DNA of 64,000 nt from JBFELO01 sp041552055 (GTDB lineage Bacteria; Acidobacteriota; Thermoanaerobaculia; Thermoanaerobaculales; Sulfomarinibacteraceae): the NCBI GenBank assembly GCA_041552055.1, contig JBFELO010000001.1:1-64000 (forward strand), given 5' to 3'. Shown one piece after another: positions 16,701-25,201 of this stretch (position 1 is the first letter of the stretch; every line of letters starts with the position of its first letter). A program made the position numbers and the translations under genes. Below the pieces are notes generated by a model. It had not been told where the DNA came from, did no database searches, and saw nothing but the letters and a program-made list of their open reading frames with translations.

Positions 16701-17393
16701 ATGTTCAAGGAGCTGTACGACCTCTTCCGCAAGGAGAACCTGCTTCAACAGGCGTTCAACCGGTCCCAGGAGATGCTCGCCGAGGACCAGGAGATGTTCC
16801 TCGCCGCGATCGAGTCTCTCCGCGAGCACGACGATGCCCGAATCGATATCGACATCTACGCCAAGGACCAGTTGATCAACGCCTACGAGCGCGAGGTTCG
16901 CCGCAAGGTGCTCACCCATCTGACGCTGAGTTCGAGCCGCAACCTCCAGGGCGCTCTCGTCCTGGTCAGCATCGTCATCGACATCGAGCGCATCGGCGAC
17001 CTCACGAAGAACATCGTCGAGCTCGCACTGCTCCACCCAGGCAAGCTGACCTGCGGAACCCATGAACGAGAAATCCGGAAGATCGAAACCACCGTCAAGA
17101 CGATGTTCGAACTCCTGATCGAGGCCCTCCCCGGCGCGGACGAGGACAAGGCCAAGGAAGTGATGTCCGAGCACTGGTGGATCGCTCGCCGGACAGACGA
17201 GATACTCGCAACCCTCATCGGTCATGATGATACCGGCCTGCCCTGCAAGGAGGCGGTGACCACGGCGCTGTACGTCCGATTTCTCAAGCGCGTGTCGGCC
17301 CACCTGATGAACATCGCCTCGAGCGTGGTCAACCCGTTCGATCGCATCGGCTTCCGCGGCGATGACCCGAGCAACCTCGAAGACGACGAGTAG
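16701..17393 (+). CDS. PhoU-like phosphate transport regulator
   Basis: A 230-residue all-helical protein with two PhoU repeats. Each carries the metal-binding E/D-x3-D type motif: IERIGDLTKNI at about 96-106 and LKRVSAHLMNIASSV at about 195-209. PhoU proteins bind metal clusters and control phosphate transporters and the PhoR kinase. It directly follows the Na/Pi cotransporter and probably regulates it. No pstSCAB operon is visible, so it is not the classic pst-linked PhoU. A histidine-kinase remnant lies just downstream on the other strand. Confidence 0.85.
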   Translation: MFKELYDLFRKENLLQQAFNRSQEMLAEDQEMFLAAIESLREHDDARIDIDIYAKDQLINAYEREVRRKVLTHLTLSSSRNLQGALVLVSIVIDIERIGDLTKNIVELALLHPGKLTCGTHEREIRKIETTVKTMFELLIEALPGADEDKAKEVMSEHWWIARRTDEILATLIGHDDTGLPCKEAVTTALYVRFLKRVSAHLMNIASSVVNPFDRIGFRGDDPSNLEDDE

Positions 17394-17402
17394 CCGCGTC
17401 CT

Positions 17403-17555
17403 TCACCTCGAGGCGGTGGATTCCGGAGCAGGGATGGGAAACGTCATCGCCACGGTCGTGCCGACACCTTCACGCGAGTCCAGCGCGAGTGTTCCGCCCA
17501 TGTGCTGCACCATGTGCTTGACGATGGCGACACCGAGGCCGGCGGCGCGACCGAA
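17403..17555 (-). pseudogene. C-terminal remnant of a sensor histidine kinase
   Basis: About 50 codons on the minus strand encode the end of a GHKL ATPase domain: AAGLGVAIVKHMVQHMGG is the G2 box and EGVGTTVAMTFP the closing strand, followed by a natural stop. No frame upstream carries the N, G1 or F boxes, the dimerisation helix or a sensor domain. Instead the porin gene ends 41 bases away. This looks like a kinase that lost its 5' part by deletion. Its place beside phoU suggests a PhoR-like ancestor, but that is inference. The frame runs on antisense to the porin, and that extension is not coding. Confidence 0.7.
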
Positions 17556-17596
17556 TTGATGGCGTATGGAGGTCCCATGAGGGTGGTGATACGCCT

Positions 17597-18898
17597 TCAG
17601 AAACGAATGATGTAGTCCACCTGGAGCCGGTCCATGGTGGAGACGTCTGCGTACACCGCCTTGGTGCGGTACCAGGTGAGGTTGAAGTACGACCGCTTGA
17701 CGTAGCCGATCCGAAGGTCGAACCGGTGGCCGTCGACGTCGGAGGCGCGGGTGGTATCGGACTGGGCGAACACGTAGAAGATGGCGTCCGGCTCCGAGTA
17801 GTACCGGCTGTACCTGAACATGAGCTGGCCCTTTTCCTTGTAGTCTCCGACCTGGAGTCGAGCGAAGTAGCCGGTGTCGTAGTCCTTGCCGAGTCCCTGC
17901 GCGCCGGTGTTGTGGTAGCCGAAGAGGTAGAGCTTGATCGGCCACCGCTCGTTGCGCGTGGAGCTCCAGTTGACGAACGCGTTGAAGATCTTGAAGTCAC
18001 TGATCAGTTGGTCTTCGTCATCCAACAGGTTGGTGACCTTGTTGCCGAGGAGGTCGCCGGAGAGGGTGAGATCGGCCACCAGCTGCGGCCGCACCCAATC
18101 ATCGTAGCCGACCCCCACCGTGAAGCCGCCGCTCGACTTCGAGCCGAATTTGCCGACCAGCTGCCCGCCGAGCAGGTAGGCATCAGGACCGCTCTTCTGC
18201 TCCTCCAGGAAGTACTGGTACAGGTTGGCCTCGAACGGGCCGAACGACAGCTCTTCCATACCCCCTTCCACCGTGACGTCGTCGTCCCACTGCATGTCGG
18301 TCACGACCCACTTCTTCTTGGCGTCGAACTTGCCGATCGTGATATCCAGCCAGTCCGTCGCATCGAAGGCGGCGTACCCTTCGGAGATCGCCACCGCCTT
18401 CATCGAAAATCCTCCGTCGATGGACTGGTTGTCGGACACCGGATCCTTCGGGTCACCGGTGCGGAGCTGGAAGCCGACCTCCAACCAGTCGGTCACGTCG
18501 GCGTAGATGCCGGGGCGGATTCGCAGCCGGACCCGGTGCCGCTGGTCGTTGTCGTCGTAGGCCCCCTCCTGGTGGAACCCCTCGTAGCGCATCCGGAGAT
18601 CTCCCCTGAGATCGATGCGGTCGTACCACCTGGGCTCCTCTTCTTCGGACTCGATCACGGCCGGCGTTGGGCTCGGCGCTGGCGGTGGTGTCGGCTGAAC
18701 ATCTGCCGCCTCCGCAGCGCGGCGCCGGTCGTATTCGGCCTGCACCGCCCGTGCCTGCTCCTCGGTGATCACGCCCTGTTCCACCAGCAGCTCCAACAAC
18801 GGATCCATCTCGGCCGGAAGTTCTTGAGCAGCGAGACCCGTCGTCCAGCACAACGCCAGCACGAGCACCACCGTCCACACCGTCCACAATCGCGTCAT
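17597..18898 (-). CDS. Putative outer-membrane porin
   Basis: A 433-residue exported protein. The signal peptide is residues 1-24 (TVVLVLALCWTTGLAAQ). A short helical segment follows (EQGVITEEQARAVQAEYDRR, about 38-57), then a proline-rich linker, then a beta-barrel rich in alternating aromatic strands (for example DLRMRYEGFHQEG). It ends in YIIRF, the terminal-aromatic signal for barrel assembly. It fits the 'putative porin' family with an N-terminal helical oligomerisation segment, as in DcaP-like porins. The ATG at 18898 was chosen over upstream starts for its GGAGGAGAGG site. Its substrate is unknown; proximity to phosphate genes makes phosphate or phosphate esters a guess. Confidence 0.8.
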   Translation of the reverse strand: MTRLWTVWTVVLVLALCWTTGLAAQELPAEMDPLLELLVEQGVITEEQARAVQAEYDRRRAAEAADVQPTPPPAPSPTPAVIESEEEEPRWYDRIDLRGDLRMRYEGFHQEGAYDDNDQRHRVRLRIRPGIYADVTDWLEVGFQLRTGDPKDPVSDNQSIDGGFSMKAVAISEGYAAFDATDWLDITIGKFDAKKKWVVTDMQWDDDVTVEGGMEELSFGPFEANLYQYFLEEQKSGPDAYLLGGQLVGKFGSKSSGGFTVGVGYDDWVRPQLVADLTLSGDLLGNKVTNLLDDEDQLISDFKIFNAFVNWSSTRNERWPIKLYLFGYHNTGAQGLGKDYDTGYFARLQVGDYKEKGQLMFRYSRYYSEPDAIFYVFAQSDTTRASDVDGHRFDLRIGYVKRSYFNLTWYRTKAVYADVSTMDRLQVDYIIRF

Positions 18899-19024
18899 GT
18901 CGCCTCTCCTCCCCGCCCAGTCCCCAACAGCCGAGTCAGATGTCTGAATTCCTCTCGAGCCAGGCTCAGACTGGATACTCAGAGCGATTCTCGCATGAAG
19001 CGGATATGAAGCTGAGGTCAAGTC

Positions 19025-20887
19025 CTACTGCAGTTCGAAGCCCAGCCAGCGCGCCACCAGCGGCGCCACCTCGGTGACGTCGACTTCATCGCGGCGGCCG
19101 GCCGGCACGTCCGACCCACGCGCCGCGAACAGGCCGCACATGGCGTCATGGTAGGCGAGGTAGCCGTGCTGACCGTAGTAGGAGCTCGGATCGATGGCAT
19201 TGCCTGACCACACCATCGAGAACGCGAAGCCGGGCTCGAGGAACGCGATCAGGTCGCCGCTGTTCGGGTGGTCCAGCCCGATCGAGGCCGCCTCCGAGCG
19301 CTTGAACACACGCTCAACGATCGGTTCACCTTCCACGTGCACATCGGCGAGCGCCTTGGCGGCCCGGGCCAGCAGCTCCGGGGCCCTGGCCCGGTTCACC
19401 ACGCCACCCGGCTCACGGCCGTCGAGGTTGAGGTGGACATGGGCGCTGGCGCCGTGGGAACGCACCGCCATCGGGCTGGTCGGGGAGATGCGCGCCCGAT
19501 CGCCCTCCACCACGACGTCCATCAGTCCTTCGTCGGCCAGCACCTTTTGGATGTTGACGAGGTCCCGGATCGGGACGTGGCCGTGGTCCGACACCACCAC
19601 GAGCGCGTCGCGGTCGGGATCGAGTGCCCGCCACAGGCGGCCGACCGATCGGTCCACCGAGCGCCCCAGCCGCTTCAGCCCCTCGCGCGCGGCCACCGCC
19701 TTGCCCGGGCTGAAGCCCCACTGGTCGGGGTCGACGAGCAGGCTCGAGTGCTGGTACTCGTCCGGGGTGGGGTGGTAGGCGAGCAGCAGTCGGAAATCCT
19801 CTTCCCCGATGATCGTTGCGGCGATGTCGTCGATATAGGCATCGAGGCGCTCGATCTGCTCGAGGTAGGTGTCGAGGTCGATTCCCCGGCTGCCGTCCAG
19901 CCACCAATCGGCCAGCAGGTCGTCGTCGGGCAGGCCGGGCCACGGTCCCACGAGGGCGGCCAGGCGACCTTCGAAGTCCTGCGGGTAGGCCCGCAGACGA
20001 CAGAGCTGTCCCCGGTACAGTCGCAGCCCGCCGCGGGTGCGGTCCAGGTGCAGCGCCTTGCTCCACAGTCCGTAGTCGTGGTGCTCGAGATCGTCCTCCG
20101 CCCGCGCCTCGAAGCTCAGCTCGAACCACTCCCGCTCGCCGGCGAGTTGCCAGCCGTCATCGCCGAGCCGTCGCGCCGCCACGGCGTCATACCGCGGCCG
20201 ATCGTCCGGGGTGCCGTCGTATGTCGCCACCTCGAGGGTTACTGTCGTGGGCACGGCAGCTTCGGACAGCACCACCTCGATCGGCCACACCAGTGGCCGC
20301 ACGCCATCCTTGGACATCAGCTCCCCGGTGGTTCCGGCGGCCACCGGGTCGAGCTCGAGGATCCGGCTCGCGGCGAGCGGCGTCCCGGGCCACAGGACCC
20401 CGTAGTCGCCTATTCGATCGAGTGCCGCGGCATCGATCCCGGGCCACAGCAGGGTGGCGACCCGGACGCCGCTGCGCCGAGCCGCGGTCCACAAGGTGTC
20501 GGCCTCATTGCTGGCGGTGAACGCCCACGTCGAGTGGCCGATGGGCTTGTCTGGGCGGTGGAAAGTGTTGCTCACGATGCCGGTGTCCGACGGGAGCCGG
20601 CCGGACGACAGCGCTGCGTGGTTGACCGCGGTCAGGGTCGGGCTCGCCACGCGCAGTCGGTCGGCGACAAAACCCTGCTCGACCATTGCTTTCAGGCCGT
20701 TGGGGTCGACCGCCACGCCCTCGTCGAGCCATTGGCGCGCCAGGTCGGCGCCGACGCCGTCGTACGACACCATCACCACCCGGTCGGCACGCGCCCCCTC
20801 GGGCATGCCGCTCCGGCACGCCAGACCGAGCATCAGAAACGAGACAACAGCGACGGCGATCGACGGGATCCAGCGGGAGTTCGACAT
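19025..20887 (-). CDS. Alkaline-phosphatase-superfamily phosphodiesterase, lipoprotein
   Basis: A 620-residue protein of the type I phosphodiesterase/nucleotide pyrophosphatase family. Lipobox LGLAC (20-24) marks a lipoprotein signal. The metal ligands appear intact: VMVSYDG (Asp), SPTLTAVNHAAL (nucleophile Thr), YHPTPDEYQH (Asp and His), VVVSDHGH (Asp-His) and a late SHGASAH (His). Its substrate may be a phosphodiester or phosphonate ester; neighbouring phosphate-uptake genes are consistent with phosphorus scavenging, but that is inference. It contrasts with the degenerate relative at 35762-37357. Confidence 0.82.
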   Translation of the reverse strand: MSNSRWIPSIAVAVVSFLMLGLACRSGMPEGARADRVVMVSYDGVGADLARQWLDEGVAVDPNGLKAMVEQGFVADRLRVASPTLTAVNHAALSSGRLPSDTGIVSNTFHRPDKPIGHSTWAFTASNEADTLWTAARRSGVRVATLLWPGIDAAALDRIGDYGVLWPGTPLAASRILELDPVAAGTTGELMSKDGVRPLVWPIEVVLSEAAVPTTVTLEVATYDGTPDDRPRYDAVAARRLGDDGWQLAGEREWFELSFEARAEDDLEHHDYGLWSKALHLDRTRGGLRLYRGQLCRLRAYPQDFEGRLAALVGPWPGLPDDDLLADWWLDGSRGIDLDTYLEQIERLDAYIDDIAATIIGEEDFRLLLAYHPTPDEYQHSSLLVDPDQWGFSPGKAVAAREGLKRLGRSVDRSVGRLWRALDPDRDALVVVSDHGHVPIRDLVNIQKVLADEGLMDVVVEGDRARISPTSPMAVRSHGASAHVHLNLDGREPGGVVNRARAPELLARAAKALADVHVEGEPIVERVFKRSEAASIGLDHPNSGDLIAFLEPGFAFSMVWSGNAIDPSSYYGQHGYLAYHDAMCGLFAARGSDVPAGRRDEVDVTEVAPLVARWLGFELQ

Positions 20888-20933
20888 GCCGGCATCCTAC
20901 CCCAGCGCGATCATCGGAACTGCAACACCACCC

Positions 20934-21040
20934 GTCTCCGTCTCCGTTTCCGTATCCGTCTCCGTTTCCATCTCCGAGCGTCTTCCGCGGGACGACAACG
21001 GAATCGGGCACGAAGACGGATACGGAGACGGGCACGGGAA
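20934..21040. repeat. Inverted hexamer-type tandem repeat
   Basis: Degenerate YCCGTN hexamers (GTCTCC, GTTTCC, GTATCC units) run from 20934 to 20977. Complementary GGAGAC/GGATAC units follow at 21007-21038, so the two arms can pair into an imperfect long hairpin. It lies between the phosphodiesterase gene and the end of rlpA. Confidence 0.75.
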
Positions 21041-21065
21041 AGGCGACACTCCCCCCCGCCCAACC

Positions 21066-21854
21066 TCATCCCCCACAACCCACCAGCTGCGCTTCTGGCC
21101 AGTCGTCTCGGATACGCGCACGGATCTTCCTCGCGTCGGTTTCAGAATCGACCGGGCCGACCCGTACGCGGTAGAGACCGCTCCCCGCCTCCAACACCAC
21201 CGCTCGCTCGCCCGCCCCTTCGAGGGCACGCTCGGCGCGGCGCGCGTTGTCGATGTCGGCGAATGCGCCCACCTGCACCCACCAGCAGGCGGTCGCGGCC
21301 GAGGGCGGTGGGCGCTGCGGTGCGGGCCGGACCTTTTTCGTGCGGCCCAGCACCTCCACCTTGACCGGCGCGATGCCGTCGACGTCGAGATCGATCCGCC
21401 TGGCGGCTCCGTACGACAGATCGATGATCCGGCCCTCGATGAACGGCCCGCGATCGTTGATCCGGACCTCCACCGATTGGCCCGTGTCGCGGCGAGTGAC
21501 CCGGACCAAGGTACCGAACGGCAGCGTCCTGTGGGCCGCGCTCACCCGGTGCATGTCGTACACCTCTCCCGAGGCGGTCCGCCGACCGTGGTAGGGCTCG
21601 CCGTACCACGACGCGATGCCCTTCTCGACGGCACCGGGGCGTACCGCGGTGACCTCCGGCACGGTGGCCGGCGGCGGTGCCTTGCGGTGCGCACATCCCA
21701 CGAGCGCGATCAGGAGGGCGAGGAAGACTGCATATTGCAGATTGCAGATTGCAGATTTTGGGCTGCCGGTCGCGCTGCAATCGAGCGTTCCGGTGCCTGG
21801 CACCGCCTCTGGCCTCTCGACCGGGTGTGCTGGGATGCCTGGCGTCGCCTCCAT
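21066..21854 (-). CDS. rlpA: Septal ring lytic transglycosylase RlpA-like lipoprotein
   Basis: RlpA cleaves peptidoglycan strands lacking stem peptides, at the septum. A lipobox ALVGC (about residues 50-54) is followed by the double-psi beta-barrel (GIASWYGEPYHGRRTASGE, then VEVRINDRGPF and IIDLSYGAAR). A C-terminal SPOR domain follows (WWVQVGAFADIDNARRAERA with YRVRVGPV), which binds denuded glycan. The only nearby ATG overlaps the purB stop, giving an unusually long stretch before the lipobox. That leader contains a GTGCCTGGCACC palindrome and a GCAGATT tandem repeat, both intergenic repeat types elsewhere. The true start is therefore uncertain. Confidence 0.85.
   Translation of the reverse strand: MEATPGIPAHPVERPEAVPGTGTLDCSATGSPKSAICNLQYAVFLALLIALVGCAHRKAPPPATVPEVTAVRPGAVEKGIASWYGEPYHGRRTASGEVYDMHRVSAAHRTLPFGTLVRVTRRDTGQSVEVRINDRGPFIEGRIIDLSYGAARRIDLDVDGIAPVKVEVLGRTKKVRPAPQRPPPSAATACWWVQVGAFADIDNARRAERALEGAGERAVVLEAGSGLYRVRVGPVDSETDARKIRARIRDDWPEAQLVGCGG
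21735..21804. repeat. GCAGATT tandem repeat and GGTGCCTGGCACC palindrome in the rlpA leader
   Basis: Three consecutive ATTGCAG heptamers at 21735-21755 and a GGTGCCTGGCACC palindrome at 21792-21804 lie within the presumed first 40 codons of rlpA. Both belong to repeat types that are otherwise intergenic in this window. Confidence 0.6.
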
Positions 21855-23293
21855 CACACCTCGAGATCCCTGGCCTCCGGCAGCTCGCCCGCGTCGGCGA
21901 GCGCGGGCCGGACGTGCTCGGCGAGGAACTCCCGAACCTGCCGCGGCGCGCGGCCCACGAACCGCACCGGATCGACCAGCCGGTCCAGCTCGTCACGGCC
22001 CAGAGGCACCTCCGGGTCGTTCGCCACACGATCCAGGAAGTCGTTGTCGGCCCCCTCCTCGAGGATCCGCTGGCTCGAAGCACGCGAGTGGACCCGCAGC
22101 CGCTCGTGCAACTCCTGCCGGTCACCGCCGCGCCTCACCGCCGCCATCAGGATCGCCTCCGACGCCAGGAACGGCAACTCCGCGGCCAGGTTGCGGCGCA
22201 CCATGGCGGGATACACCACCAGACCATCGGCCACGTTGTGGGCCACGCGGAGGATGGCATCTGCCGTGAGAAAGGCCTCCGGCAACGCCAGCCGTCGATT
22301 GGCCGAGTCGTCGAGCGACCGCTCCAGCCACTGCGCGGCCGCCGTGTGAGCGGGGTTGGCGGCCAAGGACATCAGCCAACGGGAGAGGGCGGTCACCCTT
22401 TCCGAGCGCATCGGGTTGGCCTTGTACGGCTGTGCCGACGACCCAACCTGGCCCTCTGCCATCGGCTCGCGCAGCTCCTTGACGCGGGCCAGCAGCCGGA
22501 TGTCGGTGGCGAACTTGGCAGCGGACTGGCCGATGCCCGAAAGTGCGTCGAGCACGAATGCGTCGATCTTGCGCGGATAGGTCTGGCCGGTGACCGGGTA
22601 GCTCGACCCGAAGCCGAGCTTCTCCACGACAGCCCGGTCGAGCGAACGTACCTTGTCGTGGTCACCGTCGAACAGCTCGAGGAATGTGGCCTGGGTGCCC
22701 GTCACCCCCTTGACGCCCCGCAACTCGAGGCGGTCCCGCTCGAACCGCAGCCGTTCAAGGTCGAGCAGGAGATCGTGCAACCAGAGACAGGCACGCTTGC
22801 CCACCGTGGTCGGCTGGGCCGGTTGCAGATGGGTGAGACCGAGCGTCGGTTCGTCGGCCCATCGGTCGGCAAACTCGGCCAGCGCGCCGATGACCGCGAG
22901 CAGCCGGCGCATGACAAGGTCGAGCGCGTCCCGAGTGATCATCAGGTCGGCGTTGTCGGTGACGAACGCCGACGTGGCGCCAAGATGCAGGAACGGCTTC
23001 GCGGTCGGCGCCCGGTCGGCAAAGGCGCGCAGGTGCGCCATGACGTCGTGGCGCGTGGTCCTTTCGTACTCACGCACCCGCTCCAGGTCGTCATCAGTCA
23101 CCTCGAGGTTGTTCCGCATCTCCTCGAGTGCCTGCTGGGGAATCTCGAGCCCGAGCTCACGCTCCGCTTCGGCGAGCGCCAGCCAGGCCCGCCGCCAGGT
23201 GGTGTAGCGGTGGCGGGGCGAGAACAGCCGCTGCATCTCGGGCGACGCGTAGCGGCGGATCAGGGGATGGTCGAAGGTGTCGATGGAGGTCAT
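21854..23293 (-). CDS. purB: Adenylosuccinate lyase
   Basis: Catalyses two fumarate-releasing steps in purine synthesis (SAICAR to AICAR and adenylosuccinate to AMP). The 479-residue protein begins RRYASPEMQRLFS. It has the substrate loop THLQPAQPTTVGKR near residue 150 and the fumarase-superfamily signature GSSAQPYKANPMRSER near 285. In that signature the usual Met of SAMPYK is Gln. Length and motifs resemble the PurB subgroup that includes animal enzymes. The frame is open 650 bases upstream through repeats; the ATG at 23293 was chosen by alignment with the family N-terminus. No Shine-Dalgarno precedes it, but TATACT lies 6 bases upstream, so a leaderless mRNA is possible. Confidence 0.93.
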   Translation of the reverse strand: MTSIDTFDHPLIRRYASPEMQRLFSPRHRYTTWRRAWLALAEAERELGLEIPQQALEEMRNNLEVTDDDLERVREYERTTRHDVMAHLRAFADRAPTAKPFLHLGATSAFVTDNADLMITRDALDLVMRRLLAVIGALAEFADRWADEPTLGLTHLQPAQPTTVGKRACLWLHDLLLDLERLRFERDRLELRGVKGVTGTQATFLELFDGDHDKVRSLDRAVVEKLGFGSSYPVTGQTYPRKIDAFVLDALSGIGQSAAKFATDIRLLARVKELREPMAEGQVGSSAQPYKANPMRSERVTALSRWLMSLAANPAHTAAAQWLERSLDDSANRRLALPEAFLTADAILRVAHNVADGLVVYPAMVRRNLAAELPFLASEAILMAAVRRGGDRQELHERLRVHSRASSQRILEEGADNDFLDRVANDPEVPLGRDELDRLVDPVRFVGRAPRQVREFLAEHVRPALADAGELPEARDLEV

Positions 23294-23828
23294 GGGGGGA
23301 GTATAGGGGGAGAGAGGATCTTGGGCCACCACCACCCTTCCGGGCTCAAGGTGCAAGGCACAAGTTGCAAGGACCCCCCCCACCGATCTCGTTTCATCGC
23401 CCTCATCGTCGTCGGCATCGACCACCGCCCACTCCGTCCACCCGTCGCTGGTCGCTCGTCGCTGGTCGCTGGACCACCCACCCGCCCGGATCCCAGATGC
23501 TGGATGCCCGCGTCCGCGTCCGTGCCCGAATGCGGTCGAAGATCGAAGACCCCTTCCCGCCCCTCTCATTCCTTCGTCTTCGTCCTCATTCTCATCGCCA
23601 TGGTCATCGTCATCGGGATCGCAGGCGATAGGATCTTGATACTGGGTGCTGGATGCTGGATGCTGGACGGCGGATACTCGACGGCGGATACCTGACCTCC
23701 CAACCAGACGCGAAGCCTTGGGGCGGGAGGGGGATCTAGCATCAAGCATCCAGCATCGGTTGTTGTGGGCTCCGAGCCCCTCGCCACGAGTCTCTCGACC
23801 CTTCTCTGGACGTGGAGGATCGTATCCA
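23294..23828. repeat. Repeat-rich intergenic region between purB and arcA
   Basis: No gene is present in these 535 bases between divergent genes. In order, the region holds: an AAGGTGCAAGGCACAAGTTGCAAGG run (about 23349-23373); TCATCGTCGTCGG-type strings; GTCGCTGGTCGCT repeats (23446-23475); GTCCGCGTCCGTGCCC hexamers (about 23510-23530); TCTTCGTCCTCAT-type strings; a GATGCTG heptamer run (23645-23667); and an inverted CATCAAGCATCCAGCATC counterpart (23739-23757) that could pair with it. The promoters of both genes must lie within or beside these repeats. Confidence 0.7.
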
Positions 23829-25097
23829 ATGCTGCACATCACATCCGAGATCGGACGACTCCGCAAGGTCCTGATGCACGAGCCGGGGGACGAGGTCGAC
23901 CGGATGGTGCCTTCGATGATGGAGGATCTGCTGTTCGACGACATCCTGTTCGGGGACCGGGCGCGCGACGAGCACCGCCGTTTTCGCCGCCTCCTCCAGT
24001 TGCTCGGAATCGAGGTCGTCGAGTCGCGCGATCTCCTGACCCAGGTCCTGGCCGAGGACGAGGTGCTCGACTGGCTGTGGGAGGTCCTGCTGCCGGAGCT
24101 GCCGTCCGAACTCCGCGACCGGCCTCGACAGATGACGGCGGAGCAGGCGGTGGGGGTGCTCGTGGGAGGAGTGGTCGAGGAAACGGCTCACGACCCCTTC
24201 GAGATCGACGAGCTTTTCCGCCTCACCCCGCTGCCCAACTGGTGCTTTCAGCGTGATCCACAGCTGGTGGTGGGTGACGGTGTCGTGTTCGCCGCCATGG
24301 CGACGCCGGCGCGATGGCGCGAGGGCCTGCTCGCCCGGTGCCTCTTCCGGTTCCACCCGGAGCTCAGCTCGGCTCCGGTCATCCTCGACCCGCTGCAGCC
24401 GACCTCCGAGCGCATGCGTTACCTCAGCCTGCACCTCCCGTGCCTCGAGGGGGGTGACGCACTCATCCTGTCGGACGAGCATCTGGTGGTTGGGGTCTCG
24501 GAGCGCACCAACGCGGTCGGGGTCGAGCTGCTGGCCCGCGCGCTGGCCCGAGTGGAGAACGGCCCCCGATGGCTGGAGGTGGTCCACCTTCCCCGGCGCC
24601 GCGCCTACATGCACCTGGACACGGTCTTGACACAGCTCGATCACGACCTCGCACTGCTGTTCCCGCCGGTGATCGGCGCCACCGGTTCCGAGGCGGCAGA
24701 CACCTACGAAATCGATCTCCACTCCAACGACCTGGAGCCGCGACACCGTGGCTCGCTGCTCGCGACCCTCGCCAAACGTGGGCTCAAGATCGAGCCGGTC
24801 GCCTGCGGGGGCCGCGATCCGCTCGCCCAGCAGCGCGAGCAGTGGACCGACGGCGCCAACGCACTCGCGCTGGCGCCCGGCGTGGTCGTGCTGTACGACC
24901 GCAACGTGGCCACCGCCGAGGAGCTCGACCGGCGCGGATTCCGCATCGTCGAGGCCGAGGCCGTGCTGCTCGGACAGCAGGAGGTTGAACTCGAGGCCGG
25001 CCAACGAACCTGCCTGCTGCTCGCCAGCCACGAGATCTCCCGCGCCCGCGGCGGACCCCACTGCCTGACGCACCCACTGGTGCGGGATGACGCGTGA
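23829..25097 (+). CDS. arcA: Arginine deiminase
   Basis: Hydrolyses arginine to citrulline and ammonia, the first step of the ADI route to ATP. The 422-residue guanidino-group enzyme has FQRDP near 150 (substrate Asp), LEGGDALILSD near 210, YMHLDTVLTQLDHD near 260 (catalytic His) and GGPHC near the C-terminus, which carries the catalytic Cys in place of the more usual GGPRC. The start ATG at 23829 follows GGAGG. Carbamate kinase, the third enzyme, is 4.7 kb away on the other strand, and no ornithine carbamoyltransferase is in the window. Confidence 0.92.
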   Translation: MLHITSEIGRLRKVLMHEPGDEVDRMVPSMMEDLLFDDILFGDRARDEHRRFRRLLQLLGIEVVESRDLLTQVLAEDEVLDWLWEVLLPELPSELRDRPRQMTAEQAVGVLVGGVVEETAHDPFEIDELFRLTPLPNWCFQRDPQLVVGDGVVFAAMATPARWREGLLARCLFRFHPELSSAPVILDPLQPTSERMRYLSLHLPCLEGGDALILSDEHLVVGVSERTNAVGVELLARALARVENGPRWLEVVHLPRRRAYMHLDTVLTQLDHDLALLFPPVIGATGSEAADTYEIDLHSNDLEPRHRGSLLATLAKRGLKIEPVACGGRDPLAQQREQWTDGANALALAPGVVVLYDRNVATAEELDRRGFRIVEAEAVLLGQQEVELEAGQRTCLLLASHEISRARGGPHCLTHPLVRDDA

Positions 25098-25201
25098 GGA
25101 GAGAATCGGAGATCAAGGATCAAGTAGCCAGTTCGGAACCCACTCCGAGTGGAGCCTTACCTGCCATCACATTTCATGGGCCACCGGAGGTCCGCTCATC
25201 C

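Noticed and set aside
17556..17945. Upstream extension of the histidine-kinase remnant
   Set aside because: This stretch is in the same open frame but overlaps the porin gene in another frame and shows no kinase motif.
23646..23828. N-terminal extension of the arginine deiminase frame
   Set aside because: It translates the spacer repeats and has no similarity to the family; the ATG at 23829 has a proper ribosome-binding site.
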